64,000 bases of DNA from Archaeoglobus veneficus SNP6 (GTDB lineage: Archaea; Halobacteriota; Archaeoglobi; Archaeoglobales; Archaeoglobaceae): contig NC_015320.1 of assembly GCF_000194625.1 (NCBI RefSeq), positions 434,001 to 498,000 on the forward strand, in the 5' to 3' direction. The stretch's first letter is position 1; every line of letters begins with the position of its first letter. Shown here piece by piece: positions 20,290 through 28,975 of this stretch. The notes under the pieces were generated by a model. It had not been told where the DNA came from. It saw only the letters and a program-made list of their open reading frames with translations, and searched no databases. Position numbers and translations under genes: made by a program.

Positions 20290-21374
20290 GCAAGGATGTG
20301 AATATTGAAAGCATCAGGTTTCTCCATTCCGGTCCACTTGCGCCCATAAAGAGGTGGGGTGCAAAGTGGAGTCTGTGGGCCGTACACCTCGTCACGGCAT
20401 GCTGCGGTGTTGAACTTGCTCACACATACGCGAGCGGCTACGATGCGGAGCGCTGGGGCTCGCTGAACTTCGGAATGATGAGGCAGACGAACCTGATAAT
20501 CGTTGAAGGAGCAATTTCGAAGAAGATGGCGAGAGCTCTCCGCATTACCTGGGAGCAGATGCCCGAGCCGAAGTTCGTTATAGTGATGGGTGCGTGCGGT
20601 ATTGAAGGTGGTTTGTTCTGGAACAGCTATCACATAGCCAGGCCATCTGAGATCGTGCCCGTTGATTACTACATTCCCGGATGTCCACCCACACCCGAAG
20701 CGCTGATAAGGGCAATCAGAGCACTTCAGAAGAAGATAGAGAAGGGTGAGGCAAAGACGACTGCGGAATACGCTGAGGTAAAGCTCGAAGATGTACTCGA
20801 AATCAAGGAGGTTAAGGAAAGAAAGCCACCCAAAGCGCCGCTAAAGCTCGCTCCAAAACCTGAGATAAAGATTGAGCCAAAGGAGGTTGACTGGGAGTTT
20901 GGCAACGAGCTCGTGTCCAGGCTGTCTGAAAAGCTCGGCGGGCTTGGAGAAGTCTTCATTACGGGCGTTAACAGGATATATATTAAAACTACGAAGGAGC
21001 GCTTTGTGAGAGTTGCCGAAATACTGAGTGAGGATTTCGACCACGTGAAGTCTGTCAACGTGATTGACCTGATTCACGAGAACAGGTTTGTTATTGAGTA
21101 CACTGTTTCGAGCTACAGCGTTAAGGAGCTTATGTCTGTCCTCGTAACGATTTCAGCGGAAATACCCCGCGATAATCCAAAATTCCCGAGCCTGATAAAC
21201 ATATGGCCTTCTGCCGATTACCAGGAGAGGGAAATGTACGACTTCTTTGGTGTGTGGTTCGAGGGCAACCCGTGGATGGGCAACAAGTTCCTCATCGCTC
21301 CAGAGGTGGAAACGCCCCTCAGGAAGGACTTCAAGATACCTCAGCCGAACTATGTCCTCGGAGGTGAGTCATAA
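20286..21374 (+). CDS. fqoBC: Fused F420H2:quinone oxidoreductase subunits B and C
   Basis: One 362-residue frame carries two complex I peripheral subunits. Residues about 1-150 are NuoB-like, with the N2-cluster cysteines in TACCGVE, GACGIEGGLF and PGCPPTPEALI. A charged linker (about 155-200, Lys/Glu/Pro-rich) joins a NuoC-like domain (about 205-362) ending in WPSADYQEREMYDFFGVWF. The fused protein places the last iron-sulfur cluster next to the quinone site. A B-C fusion is, to my knowledge, also present in Archaeoglobus Fqo. ATG 20286 is preferred over 20280 because of spacing from GGGGGTGA. Confidence 0.9.
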   Translation: MSKDVNIESIRFLHSGPLAPIKRWGAKWSLWAVHLVTACCGVELAHTYASGYDAERWGSLNFGMMRQTNLIIVEGAISKKMARALRITWEQMPEPKFVIVMGACGIEGGLFWNSYHIARPSEIVPVDYYIPGCPPTPEALIRAIRALQKKIEKGEAKTTAEYAEVKLEDVLEIKEVKERKPPKAPLKLAPKPEIKIEPKEVDWEFGNELVSRLSEKLGGLGEVFITGVNRIYIKTTKERFVRVAEILSEDFDHVKSVNVIDLIHENRFVIEYTVSSYSVKELMSVLVTISAEIPRDNPKFPSLINIWPSADYQEREMYDFFGVWFEGNPWMGNKFLIAPEVETPLRKDFKIPQPNYVLGGES

Positions 21375-22679
21375 ATGAGGGAAATATCCCTTAACGTTCC
21401 GGTTGAACCTCCTTTTGAAATGGAGAGTCTTTACCTGCCAGTTCCGCCGGGCCTCGTCGAGGAGACGTACAATAAGGATGAATTCGTGATATTCGTCGGC
21501 CCGCAGCACGGTGGAAGCGGGCACATGAGAATCATAGTCAGACTCAAGGGAGATGTGATCACCGAGGCAATTCCTGACCCAGGATACGTTCACAGAGGAA
21601 TGGAGAAGCTCGCTGAGAACAGACTGTACATCCAGAACATTCCTCTGTTTGAAAGACCGGCTATCATGGACTGCGCGAACTTCAACCTCGGTTATGTAAG
21701 GGCAATTGAGCAAGCTTTGGACATTGAGGTGCCTGAGAGGGCGAGGTATATCAGGACAATTCTCGCCGAACTCTGCAGGATTGGTACTCATTTATACGAT
21801 GCGGGAATCCTTGCGGTCTTCCTTGGCCATACGACGGGCTTCATGTGGCCCTTTGCCATGAGAGAGCTCATATGCGAGGCATTGATGAGAATCTGTGGAG
21901 CCCGTGTAACCGCGTCCTACATCATTCCTGGAGGAGTCAGGAATGACATTGACAGGGGAGTTCTGGAGTACATCCGCGAAGTAACTTTCTTCATCGAGAA
22001 GAAGGCAAGGGATTTTGAGAGGGTGTTCATTAAGAACCCCGTAACCATTGCGAGGATGAAGGATGTCGCGGTTATATCCAAGAAGGAAGCCATAAAATAT
22101 GGCCTCGTTGGCCCGTTTCTGAGAGCGTCAGGCGTTGAGTACGATGTCAGGGCCGTGGAACCGTACGAGGCATACGATGAGCTGAGCTGGGATGTGGTTG
22201 TTGGAGATGACGGCGACTCCTACTCAAGATTCCTGGTTAGAGTTAATGAGATCACCCAGAGCATCAACATAATCAGACAGGCCGTGAGCGCACTCAGAAG
22301 CATGCCTGAAGGAAACGTGATAAGCGCTGACGTTTCGGGCAAGAAAAAGAAGGCTAAGGCCAAGGAGGGCGAAGAAGGTGAGGAAGGTAAAGAGGAAAAG
22401 AAAGGTCTGGACGACGTAAAGGGAGCATTCTTCAGACTTTACGGCAGACTTACCCTTCCATCTGGTGAGTACACAACGCTTACCGAAGCGGCAAGGGGAA
22501 CGGTTCTGTACACCATTGTTAGCGATGGCCAGTCAACGATGCCCTACAGGCTCCGCCTGGTTACTCCTGGCTGGCTGTACCTCAAGGGCTTCATGGAATC
22601 GCTCAAGGGATGCAGGCTTGCTGATTTGCAGGCTGTGTACGGCAGTTTTGGTTACTTCCCGCCGGAGGCGGATAGGTGA
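21375..22679 (+). CDS. fqoD: F420H2:quinone oxidoreductase subunit D
   Basis: A NuoD (49-kDa) homolog, 434 residues, related to [NiFe] hydrogenase large subunits but without nickel ligands. Conserved segments are GPQHGGSGHMRI, DPGYVHRGMEKLAE, LARIGTH-like ELCRIGTHLYDAG, and the C-terminal VYGSFGYFPPEADR. A highly charged insert (about residues 318-340, KKKKAKAKEGEEGEEG and following) interrupts the domain shortly before the C-terminal conserved block. The subunit lines the quinone pocket. Starts one base after the fqoBC stop. Confidence 0.92.
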   Translation: MREISLNVPVEPPFEMESLYLPVPPGLVEETYNKDEFVIFVGPQHGGSGHMRIIVRLKGDVITEAIPDPGYVHRGMEKLAENRLYIQNIPLFERPAIMDCANFNLGYVRAIEQALDIEVPERARYIRTILAELCRIGTHLYDAGILAVFLGHTTGFMWPFAMRELICEALMRICGARVTASYIIPGGVRNDIDRGVLEYIREVTFFIEKKARDFERVFIKNPVTIARMKDVAVISKKEAIKYGLVGPFLRASGVEYDVRAVEPYEAYDELSWDVVVGDDGDSYSRFLVRVNEITQSINIIRQAVSALRSMPEGNVISADVSGKKKKAKAKEGEEGEEGKEEKKGLDDVKGAFFRLYGRLTLPSGEYTTLTEAARGTVLYTIVSDGQSTMPYRLRLVTPGWLYLKGFMESLKGCRLADLQAVYGSFGYFPPEADR

Positions 22680-22691
22680 GGTGGTGAAAGC

Positions 22692-23840
22692 ATGAGCATA
22701 GGCTACAACGAGCTTTTGAACATGTTTAGGGAGAACATGGTTAGCATCCCCCTGCTGACGAAGAAGGTGGCCCTATTCCACTATGGGGGCAACGTGGTTT
22801 ACCTGAACTCGCTTGCCGACGCGTTTGCCAACGTGCCCCTGTTAAACTTCATCGTGGCTTTGCTGTTCTGGAAACCCCTGTTTGCTGTACTCTTCATTCC
22901 AGGGCTTACAGCTATAATGCTGAGTCTGCTGTTCATCATATGGTTTGAGAGGAAGGTTACGGCGAGAGTCCAGTGGAGGTACGGCCCCGTTGAAGTTTCG
23001 AGGAACGTGGGCGGTATAATTCAGCCTCTCGCTGACGGTATGAGGTACTTCTTCCAGGAGGTTATTGTTCACAGAGAAGCACATCGCCCGTACTTCCTGC
23101 AGTTCCCTCTCATCTCTTTCCTGCCCGTCCTGCTGCCGATCCTCGTGATTCCTGCAGGAGCAATATATGCAATTAGAACGCCCTACGCAATACCCGCAGC
23201 CATAGGCCTGATTGCACTCGTTCCAATAATCATCGTTGCCATTGGCTGGGCGTCAAACAGCAAGTATGCGTACATAGGCTCAATGAGAGAGGTGTTCATG
23301 TACTTTGCCTACGAGATTGCACTGATAATTGCAGCCATGGCCATGGTTATTGCCTACGGCAGCTCGGATGCATTCGTGATTGTTGAGAAGCAGTCGCTTG
23401 TTCCCGGCATCGTCCTGAACCCCTTTGCCTGCCTTGCATTCTTCGTCGCAACAGTCATGGCAACTTCGAGGTTCCCCTTTGAGATTCCCGAGGCTGACCA
23501 GGAAGTCGTCTTTGGCCCATTCATAGAGTACACGGGCATTATCTTTGGAGTTGTCATGACTCTCGCCTACGAGAAGCTCTACCTTCTGAGCCTTCTGCTG
23601 AGCATTCTGTTCCTTGGTGGATGGAACGGGCCTCACATCGCATGTCTCGGTGACCTCTCGCCGGCACTATGGCTTTTCCTCAAGACAGTCGGGCTGATGA
23701 TGATCTTCGTATTCTTCAGAACTTTCTACGGGAGGTACAGGCTTGATCAGGCAATAAGGATTGGCTGGAGCTCACTGCTTGCTCTGTCCCTCATATCTCT
23801 CCTCGTGGGGATAGGCATTGGCTTTGCGGGGTGGTTGTAA
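22692..23840 (+). CDS. fqoH: F420H2:quinone oxidoreductase subunit H
   Basis: A 382-residue membrane subunit homologous to NuoH, which anchors the peripheral arm and forms part of the quinone tunnel. Conserved patches: WFERKVTARVQWRYGP and PLADGMRYFFQE in the loop facing the quinone, and SRFPFEIPEADQEVVFGPF. An extra N-terminal stretch (about residues 1-50) precedes the first conserved helix. It is 12 bases after fqoD. Confidence 0.93.
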   Translation: MSIGYNELLNMFRENMVSIPLLTKKVALFHYGGNVVYLNSLADAFANVPLLNFIVALLFWKPLFAVLFIPGLTAIMLSLLFIIWFERKVTARVQWRYGPVEVSRNVGGIIQPLADGMRYFFQEVIVHREAHRPYFLQFPLISFLPVLLPILVIPAGAIYAIRTPYAIPAAIGLIALVPIIIVAIGWASNSKYAYIGSMREVFMYFAYEIALIIAAMAMVIAYGSSDAFVIVEKQSLVPGIVLNPFACLAFFVATVMATSRFPFEIPEADQEVVFGPFIEYTGIIFGVVMTLAYEKLYLLSLLLSILFLGGWNGPHIACLGDLSPALWLFLKTVGLMMIFVFFRTFYGRYRLDQAIRIGWSSLLALSLISLLVGIGIGFAGWL

Positions 23841-24371
23841 ATGCCCGGAGTCTTCAGGATTGAAGTACCTTCTCCGGACTTTCCGAGCAGGGTCAGGCTT
23901 CACCTTGAGGCCTTTGGAATTGGGCTGAGAGAAGCGATAAAGCCGAGCAGGTTAACTGTTCAGTATCCCAGAGAGATCAGAAAGAGGCCTGACAATTTCA
24001 GAGGGATGCTGATATTCGAAATAGACAAGTGCATAAGCTGCTTCCAGTGCGCCTTTGTGTGTCCGGCGAACGCAATAGCAATGAAAAAGGGTCCGGACGG
24101 CAAGTACTATCCTTCAGTAAACTACGCGAAGTGCATATTCTGTCACTTCTGCGCCGACACGTGCCCGAAAGGCGCATGGAAGTCATCGAAATTCATGGAT
24201 GTTGCTTTTCCAACTATTGAAGAGATGCTTCTCACAACAGAAAAGCTCCTCAGACCTCCGAGGGTCGAAAGGGACGACGAGCGTACTGTCGTTTACGAAC
24301 TCAAGGACGGAAACCTTATTATGAAGAAACTCCCGCCGGAGGAGGACATAATAGGCGTGGAGAAAGATTAG
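23841..24371 (+). CDS. fqoI: F420H2:quinone oxidoreductase subunit I (ferredoxin-like)
   Basis: A 176-residue NuoI homolog with two [4Fe-4S] motifs: CISCFQCAFVCPANAI and CIFCHFCADTCPKGAW. It relays electrons from FqoF to the FqoB cluster. It directly abuts fqoH and is followed one base later by fqoF. Confidence 0.94.
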   Translation: MPGVFRIEVPSPDFPSRVRLHLEAFGIGLREAIKPSRLTVQYPREIRKRPDNFRGMLIFEIDKCISCFQCAFVCPANAIAMKKGPDGKYYPSVNYAKCIFCHFCADTCPKGAWKSSKFMDVAFPTIEEMLLTTEKLLRPPRVERDDERTVVYELKDGNLIMKKLPPEEDIIGVEKD

Positions 24372-24372
24372 T

Positions 24373-25368
24373 ATGAGCGGGGAAGCCAAAGGGAAAAAGA
24401 AGGAGAAGCCACCCAAAATCATAGATGCGAAGTACTTTGGCAACCTGAAGGTAGCGGTGATTGATAAGGGTATCTGCAGCCACTGTTCGACATGTGCCAC
24501 TGCATGTCCGGCGAAGGGAATAACCACTGAAGGTGTGATAGACTTCCCTAACTGGGAAGAGGATTGCACAGACTGCGGTTTCTGTATCAGAGTGTGTCCG
24601 AGGTGGGATTACAGACCTCTAAACGGCCTCGGCGAGTACATCGAGATTTTCGCAGCGAAGTCCAACAGGTTCTCCGGCCAGGATGGAGGAATGGTTACTG
24701 AAATTCTCGCGTCTGCAATGGAGATGGGCATCATAGAAGCTGCGGCAGTGGTGAGAAGGGACGAGGAATGGAAGCCTGCAGCTTTCGTTGCTAAAAGCGT
24801 GGAGGAGCTTGTGCAGGCGAGTGGGACGAAGTATAGCTATGCAGACGTGCTTCCCGCCCTGAGGAAAGCAGGGAAGGTTAGCGCGGCCATCGTTGGTACT
24901 CCGTGCATGGTGAGCGGTGCGAGAAAGCTCCAGCAGAACTTTGCAAAGTACAGAAACAATATCAGGCTGGTAGTCGGCCTCTTCTGCACGGAGAACTTCT
25001 ACTACGAGGACCTGAGGAGGTTCCTGGAGTCCAAAGGTATCGACATCTCCAGGGTTGAGAAGATGGACATAAAGAAGGGTAAGTTTATCGTATCACCACA
25101 GGGCGTTAGTTTTCCCGTAAAGGAAATGGACGAAATCGTACCTTCGGGATGTAAGGTCTGCCAGGACTTCGCAGCGGTTGAGAGTGACGTGAGCATCGGC
25201 AGCGTTGGGGCGAGTGATGGATTCTCAGCAGTAATCGTGAGGAGTGAAGTGGCAAAGCAGATTGTTGATTACATCAGGGAGAAGGGCTACGCCACCTTCG
25301 AAGATGCCAAGGTTGAACTGATTGAGAAGCTCGTGAACTTCAAGATTAAGATACACCCGTACCCCTGA
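24373..25368 (+). CDS. fqoF: F420H2-oxidising subunit FqoF (FrhB/FpoF type)
   Basis: The input module of the complex: a 331-residue FrhB-family flavoprotein that oxidises reduced coenzyme F420. An N-terminal extension is Lys-rich, then two ferredoxin motifs CSHCSTCATACPAKGI and CTDCGFCIRVCPRWDY, then the FAD/F420 domain (SGQDGGMVTEILA, VGTPCMVSGARKLQ, VGLFCTENFYYEDLRRFL). Placement as the last gene and absence of NuoE, NuoF and NuoG match the F420H2 type of complex I. Its 3' end overlaps the convergent gene by 23 bases. Confidence 0.94.
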   Translation: MSGEAKGKKKEKPPKIIDAKYFGNLKVAVIDKGICSHCSTCATACPAKGITTEGVIDFPNWEEDCTDCGFCIRVCPRWDYRPLNGLGEYIEIFAAKSNRFSGQDGGMVTEILASAMEMGIIEAAAVVRRDEEWKPAAFVAKSVEELVQASGTKYSYADVLPALRKAGKVSAAIVGTPCMVSGARKLQQNFAKYRNNIRLVVGLFCTENFYYEDLRRFLESKGIDISRVEKMDIKKGKFIVSPQGVSFPVKEMDEIVPSGCKVCQDFAAVESDVSIGSVGASDGFSAVIVRSEVAKQIVDYIREKGYATFEDAKVELIEKLVNFKIKIHPYP

Positions 25369-26509
25369 GTTTTTTGTACCGGGACACAGCTTCTCTGAAC
25401 TTCTTTTCACACTCTCTTACAGTTTTCCCCTCGTAAATGATGTCCTCATCTATTCCCTCGATCTTGCCCAGCAGCCTGTCGGATTCGACATCGGCAACGA
25501 GAGAGCCGTAAAAGCCGTCATAGTAGAAAACCTTTTTCCTGTCTTTCCTTGCATCTATGAAATCCGCTAGCCTTTTATTTTCCTCTCTTTCTAACTCTCT
25601 TATCGCACTCTCTAAGGGAACTTTATCCTCCTTTTCTGCCTCTCTCAGCTTTTTAACCAGGCCAGAACCTCTTGCCCGCTCGAATGGTATCATTCTCACC
25701 CTGAATCCGTAACCTCTACTCCGCAACCACTTTTCCACGGCTTTACAAACAACTTCATCTGAGAATTGCTCATCAACCACTATTACCCACTCCGGCAGCT
25801 CGTCTTCCTTCCCACCATCTATTTCCAGCTGCTTTTTGCTCATTACAGTCCATGTCCAGTTCAAACGGCAGCGCTCGTTCAGATCATCCTGATAGACGTC
25901 AACCGACCACGCATCCTCTCCCGGAGCCACCTCTTCGGGATAGTAAATGTCGAGGGTTTCATACCCCTCCTCCCAGAGCTCATTCAGCGCCCTTCTCATC
26001 TTCTTAGAGGTCATGAATCGCTCAATTGATTCAATGGGATTTACAGCACCTTTGAGGTGTCTTAAATTCCAGATAAACCAGATTTCAGCTTTCGGCCTTT
26101 CATACAGCCTTTCCCCGTACCACTCCCTGAGATCCTCCAGGAACTTTTCGCAGGAGTGTCTTTCGTTTCGCTCCCTGATGTACTTCTGATAGAGGTCGTG
26201 GTACATGAAGACGAGCTTTTCCAGATTTAAGCTATTCAAAAGATTCCTTGCTTCTTCCAGGGTGTCAGTTATTCCCAGGAGTATGCCCCTGCATACCACG
26301 ATGTAAACACTTAAAACACTCTTTGAGCAGTTGCTGCAGAATAGCTCTTCCTTCACGATCTCAATCTCCTCCGCATGGCCAACGCAATCTCCCACGCAGA
26401 ATGATTCCAGCATGTTCTCAAATGCCTTGGTCTGGACGGAGCGGATCTTTTCTCCACATACCGGGCATGTGTACGGCCTGTCAAGGTAGATTGTATCGTA
26501 CATTCCCAT
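25346..26509 (-). CDS. Unknown protein with N-terminal zinc-ribbon cysteines and C-terminal HicB-like domain
   Basis: A 387-residue soluble protein I do not recognise as a whole. The N-terminus has cysteine pairs (TCPVCGEK; CVGDC; CSNCSKS at about residues 15-62), suggesting a zinc-binding region. The middle is rich in Trp and charged residues. The last 60 residues (YYDGFYGSLVADVESDRLLG, then IDEDIIYEGKTVRECEKKF) look like the HicB partial RNase H fold found in antitoxins. No HicA-like partner is adjacent. The end overlaps fqoF on the opposite strand. Function unknown. Confidence 0.72.
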   Translation of the reverse strand: MGMYDTIYLDRPYTCPVCGEKIRSVQTKAFENMLESFCVGDCVGHAEEIEIVKEELFCSNCSKSVLSVYIVVCRGILLGITDTLEEARNLLNSLNLEKLVFMYHDLYQKYIRERNERHSCEKFLEDLREWYGERLYERPKAEIWFIWNLRHLKGAVNPIESIERFMTSKKMRRALNELWEEGYETLDIYYPEEVAPGEDAWSVDVYQDDLNERCRLNWTWTVMSKKQLEIDGGKEDELPEWVIVVDEQFSDEVVCKAVEKWLRSRGYGFRVRMIPFERARGSGLVKKLREAEKEDKVPLESAIRELEREENKRLADFIDARKDRKKVFYYDGFYGSLVADVESDRLLGKIEGIDEDIIYEGKTVRECEKKFREAVSRYKKLRGTGVS

Positions 26510-26643
26510 CTCACGGCCTCCTGATGCCAGATAATCCCGTTAAATCTCCGTTCTTTTTAACGTTTTTGTCCTAATGTGCTTTTCTGGACTCATTCCCCCG
26601 CTTCAAACAAATGAAATACGATGAAATGCGGGCTTACACACTC

Positions 26644-26674
26644 TCTCGTAGCACGGGGAGTGCTAACGACGAGA
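26644..26674 (-). terminator. Hairpin just after mvhD
   Basis: TCTCGT-AGCAC pairs with GTGCT and, after a 4-base bulge, ACGAGA, with a GGGGA loop: an 11-bp interrupted stem, ending 3 bases beyond the mvhD stop. It may be a terminator or 3'-end structure. No long T-run follows it, so termination is not certain. Confidence 0.35.
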
Positions 26675-26677
26675 AAC

Positions 26678-27070
26678 TCAAAGCTTCTTCAACCCTCTGA
26701 TTTTTTCAACGAATTCAGTTAAAATTCTGACGAACCTGTCGTCCTCACTCGCATCAACCCAGTCGAATTTTATCCTTTCCTCCTCAACGCCCACACTTTT
26801 GAGGATTTTCCTGAGCAACAGGTATCTTCCATAGGCTTTGTAGTTGCCAACCTTAAAGTGACATCCACCGGGACGACAGCCGAGTACCAGCACTCCGTCG
26901 GCTCCGCACTTAAAGGCCTTCATAATAAACTCAGGTTCGATCCTTCCGGTACAGGGAACCCTTATTATTCGCACGTTCTCCGGATATTCCTTTCTTGCTC
27001 CACCGGCCCTGTCTGCAGCTTCGTAACTGCAGTGGTAACAGCAAAATGCAATAATTACTGGTTCGCACAT
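26678..27070 (-). CDS. mvhD: MvhD-type [2Fe-2S] electron-transfer subunit
   Basis: A 130-residue homolog of the delta subunit of methyl-viologen-reducing hydrogenase. Cysteines occur as FCCYHCSYEAADRAG, RVPCTGRIEP and LGCRPGGCHFKVGNY, the usual cluster-binding set. MvhD normally docks an electron-input enzyme to HdrA. Here no hydrogenase large or small subunit is nearby, as in sulfate-reducing archaea where HdrA-MvhD pairs serve other donors. The ATG at 27070 overlaps the hdrA end by 16 bases, indicating translational coupling. Confidence 0.92.
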   Translation of the reverse strand: MCEPVIIAFCCYHCSYEAADRAGGARKEYPENVRIIRVPCTGRIEPEFIMKAFKCGADGVLVLGCRPGGCHFKVGNYKAYGRYLLLRKILKSVGVEEERIKFDWVDASEDDRFVRILTEFVEKIRGLKKL

Positions 27071-28965
27071 CCGGTAATCCCCTCTATTTCGGCAAAGATC
27101 TGTTCGGTTGTGTAATGTCTTGCTTTGATTGCCCCCACCGGACAGGCCGGTACGCAAATGCCACACCCTTTGCAGAAGGTCTCATCGATCACGCACACGC
27201 CCCTTTCTTCATCGTATGAGATCGCTCTATACGGACACAGTGCGATGCAGAGCTTACAGCCTGAGCACCTCTCCCCGTCAATAGTACACGCTGTTGGCTC
27301 TATTAAGAGTTTTTCTCCATGACGAAGTTTTGATAGAATCCTGCCAGCAGCCGCCATTGCTTGTTGAACACTCTCTTCTACGCTGCACGGCCCTAAAACT
27401 CCACCTGCCGCCAGTACACCTGAAGATACCTCCACAGGCGACGTTATCAGGTCTGTAACTTCAAGGAAGCCGAATTCATTCAGGCTGAGGTCAAACACTT
27501 CTGCAATTTTTTTGACCTCTGGAGAGGGAGCTATACCGCACATCAGAATAGCCATATCCACGCTCAACTTCTGGTTCCCTCTCTCTCCCGTGTATTCTAT
27601 GGTTACTTTTCCATTGGCGTTATTCACGCTAACCTTGCTTCCAGGCAACCTTCTGTGGAATCTTGCTATCCTGGATATCTCATCGTAAAGTTTCCAGTGC
27701 AGGGGGCTGGGCAGAACAAGGTCGATGTAAATGTGGTGAATTGCACAGTCTGGCAATCGTTCGTGAATTATGTGCGAGTACTTCAGGGCAACGGAACAGC
27801 AAATTTTGGAGCAGTAGCCCAGTTCTTCCCTACTAACACAGTGGATTATCGCTACGGATTTCGGTTCCTGTCCATCGGGCAGCAAAATTTTGCCGCCTGT
27901 GGGGCCATCTCTGGCGAGCACCCTCTCGAATTTTGGGGAAGTATATATCCGGGCTTCATCACGGGCAGGATATACCGAAAATCCCTGTGCAAGTATTACT
28001 GCTCCACACTTTAAACTTATTTCCCGGGCATTATCCTCAAAGTTTATAGCTTCAAAGGCACACGACTCGATACACTTTTGACACCCTCTCGTGTAGAGGC
28101 AATTTTCCCGGTCAATAACAGGCACGTTCGGCAGCACTCCGGGATACGGCAGGTATATTGCTCCTCTCTCCTTCATTCCATACTCATAGTCATTTGCCAC
28201 TCTTACCGGACACGCTTCTGTGCACATACCGCAGCCCACGCATTTATCCGCATCCACATACCTCGGTTTCTGGAGAACCCTTAACAGAAAGTTTCCCAAG
28301 CCACCCTTGGCTTCCAGAACTTCTGCATTGGTGAATACTTCAACGTTAGACCTTCCAAGAACTTCCTGAATTAATGGAGCCATTAGACACTGTGCACAGG
28401 TGAGGTTTGGGGACAGAAGTTCGTAGGTAATCGTTCTTCCACCGATGTGCGGGTTTCTCTCAATAAGGTAAATCGTTCTACGCGTGTCCTCACTCAGGGT
28501 GAGCGCTGCAAGAATACCAGCCACACCCGCGCCAACTATTGCGACATCTAAGTTAGCGTCTATGTACTTCTCCTCCAGGGGTTCGTGATACTCGACTCTG
28601 TTCAGCGCACCCTTCATCAGGTGTATTGCTTTATCTGTTGCCAGATCCGGGTTCTTACTCACCCAGGCGCACTGCTCACGTAAGTTTACGACATGAGTTA
28701 AAAAGGGATTAATTTTCGCCTTTTTGGCTACCTCCTGCAGTGTACTTTCTATCCTCTTTGGGGTGCACGCTCCAAAGACAACGTGTGTGAATCCTGAAAT
28801 TTCTTCTGGCAAGCTGTTCAGGACTTCCGGTATGCATAGCATTGGAACTGTGACAACCCCTTCTACTTCTGCGCTTATAGCTTTAGCAACCCTGTTGAGG
28901 TCTATTTTTTTGCTGATTTCACCTCCACACTCACATAAATAGACTAATTTGCGCTTTTTAACCAT
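27055..28965 (-). CDS. hdrA: Heterodisulfide-reductase-like subunit HdrA
   Basis: A 636-residue iron-sulfur flavoprotein. N-terminal domain (1-135), then the FAD site VAIVGAGVAGILAALTLSE, a Cys-rich region with CVGCGMCTEACP and CQKCIESCAFEAINF, a second nucleotide-binding half, and two C-terminal [4Fe-4S] motifs CSGCKLCIALCPYRAI and CKGCGICVPACPVGAI. HdrA is the electron-bifurcating core of Hdr complexes. HdrB and HdrC are not in this cluster, so the oxidised partner is unknown. It is preceded by the sensor gene (10 bases) and followed by mvhD. Confidence 0.93.
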   Translation of the reverse strand: MVKKRKLVYLCECGGEISKKIDLNRVAKAISAEVEGVVTVPMLCIPEVLNSLPEEISGFTHVVFGACTPKRIESTLQEVAKKAKINPFLTHVVNLREQCAWVSKNPDLATDKAIHLMKGALNRVEYHEPLEEKYIDANLDVAIVGAGVAGILAALTLSEDTRRTIYLIERNPHIGGRTITYELLSPNLTCAQCLMAPLIQEVLGRSNVEVFTNAEVLEAKGGLGNFLLRVLQKPRYVDADKCVGCGMCTEACPVRVANDYEYGMKERGAIYLPYPGVLPNVPVIDRENCLYTRGCQKCIESCAFEAINFEDNAREISLKCGAVILAQGFSVYPARDEARIYTSPKFERVLARDGPTGGKILLPDGQEPKSVAIIHCVSREELGYCSKICCSVALKYSHIIHERLPDCAIHHIYIDLVLPSPLHWKLYDEISRIARFHRRLPGSKVSVNNANGKVTIEYTGERGNQKLSVDMAILMCGIAPSPEVKKIAEVFDLSLNEFGFLEVTDLITSPVEVSSGVLAAGGVLGPCSVEESVQQAMAAAGRILSKLRHGEKLLIEPTACTIDGERCSGCKLCIALCPYRAISYDEERGVCVIDETFCKGCGICVPACPVGAIKARHYTTEQIFAEIEGITGCANQ

Positions 28966-28975
28966 TTTTTATCCC

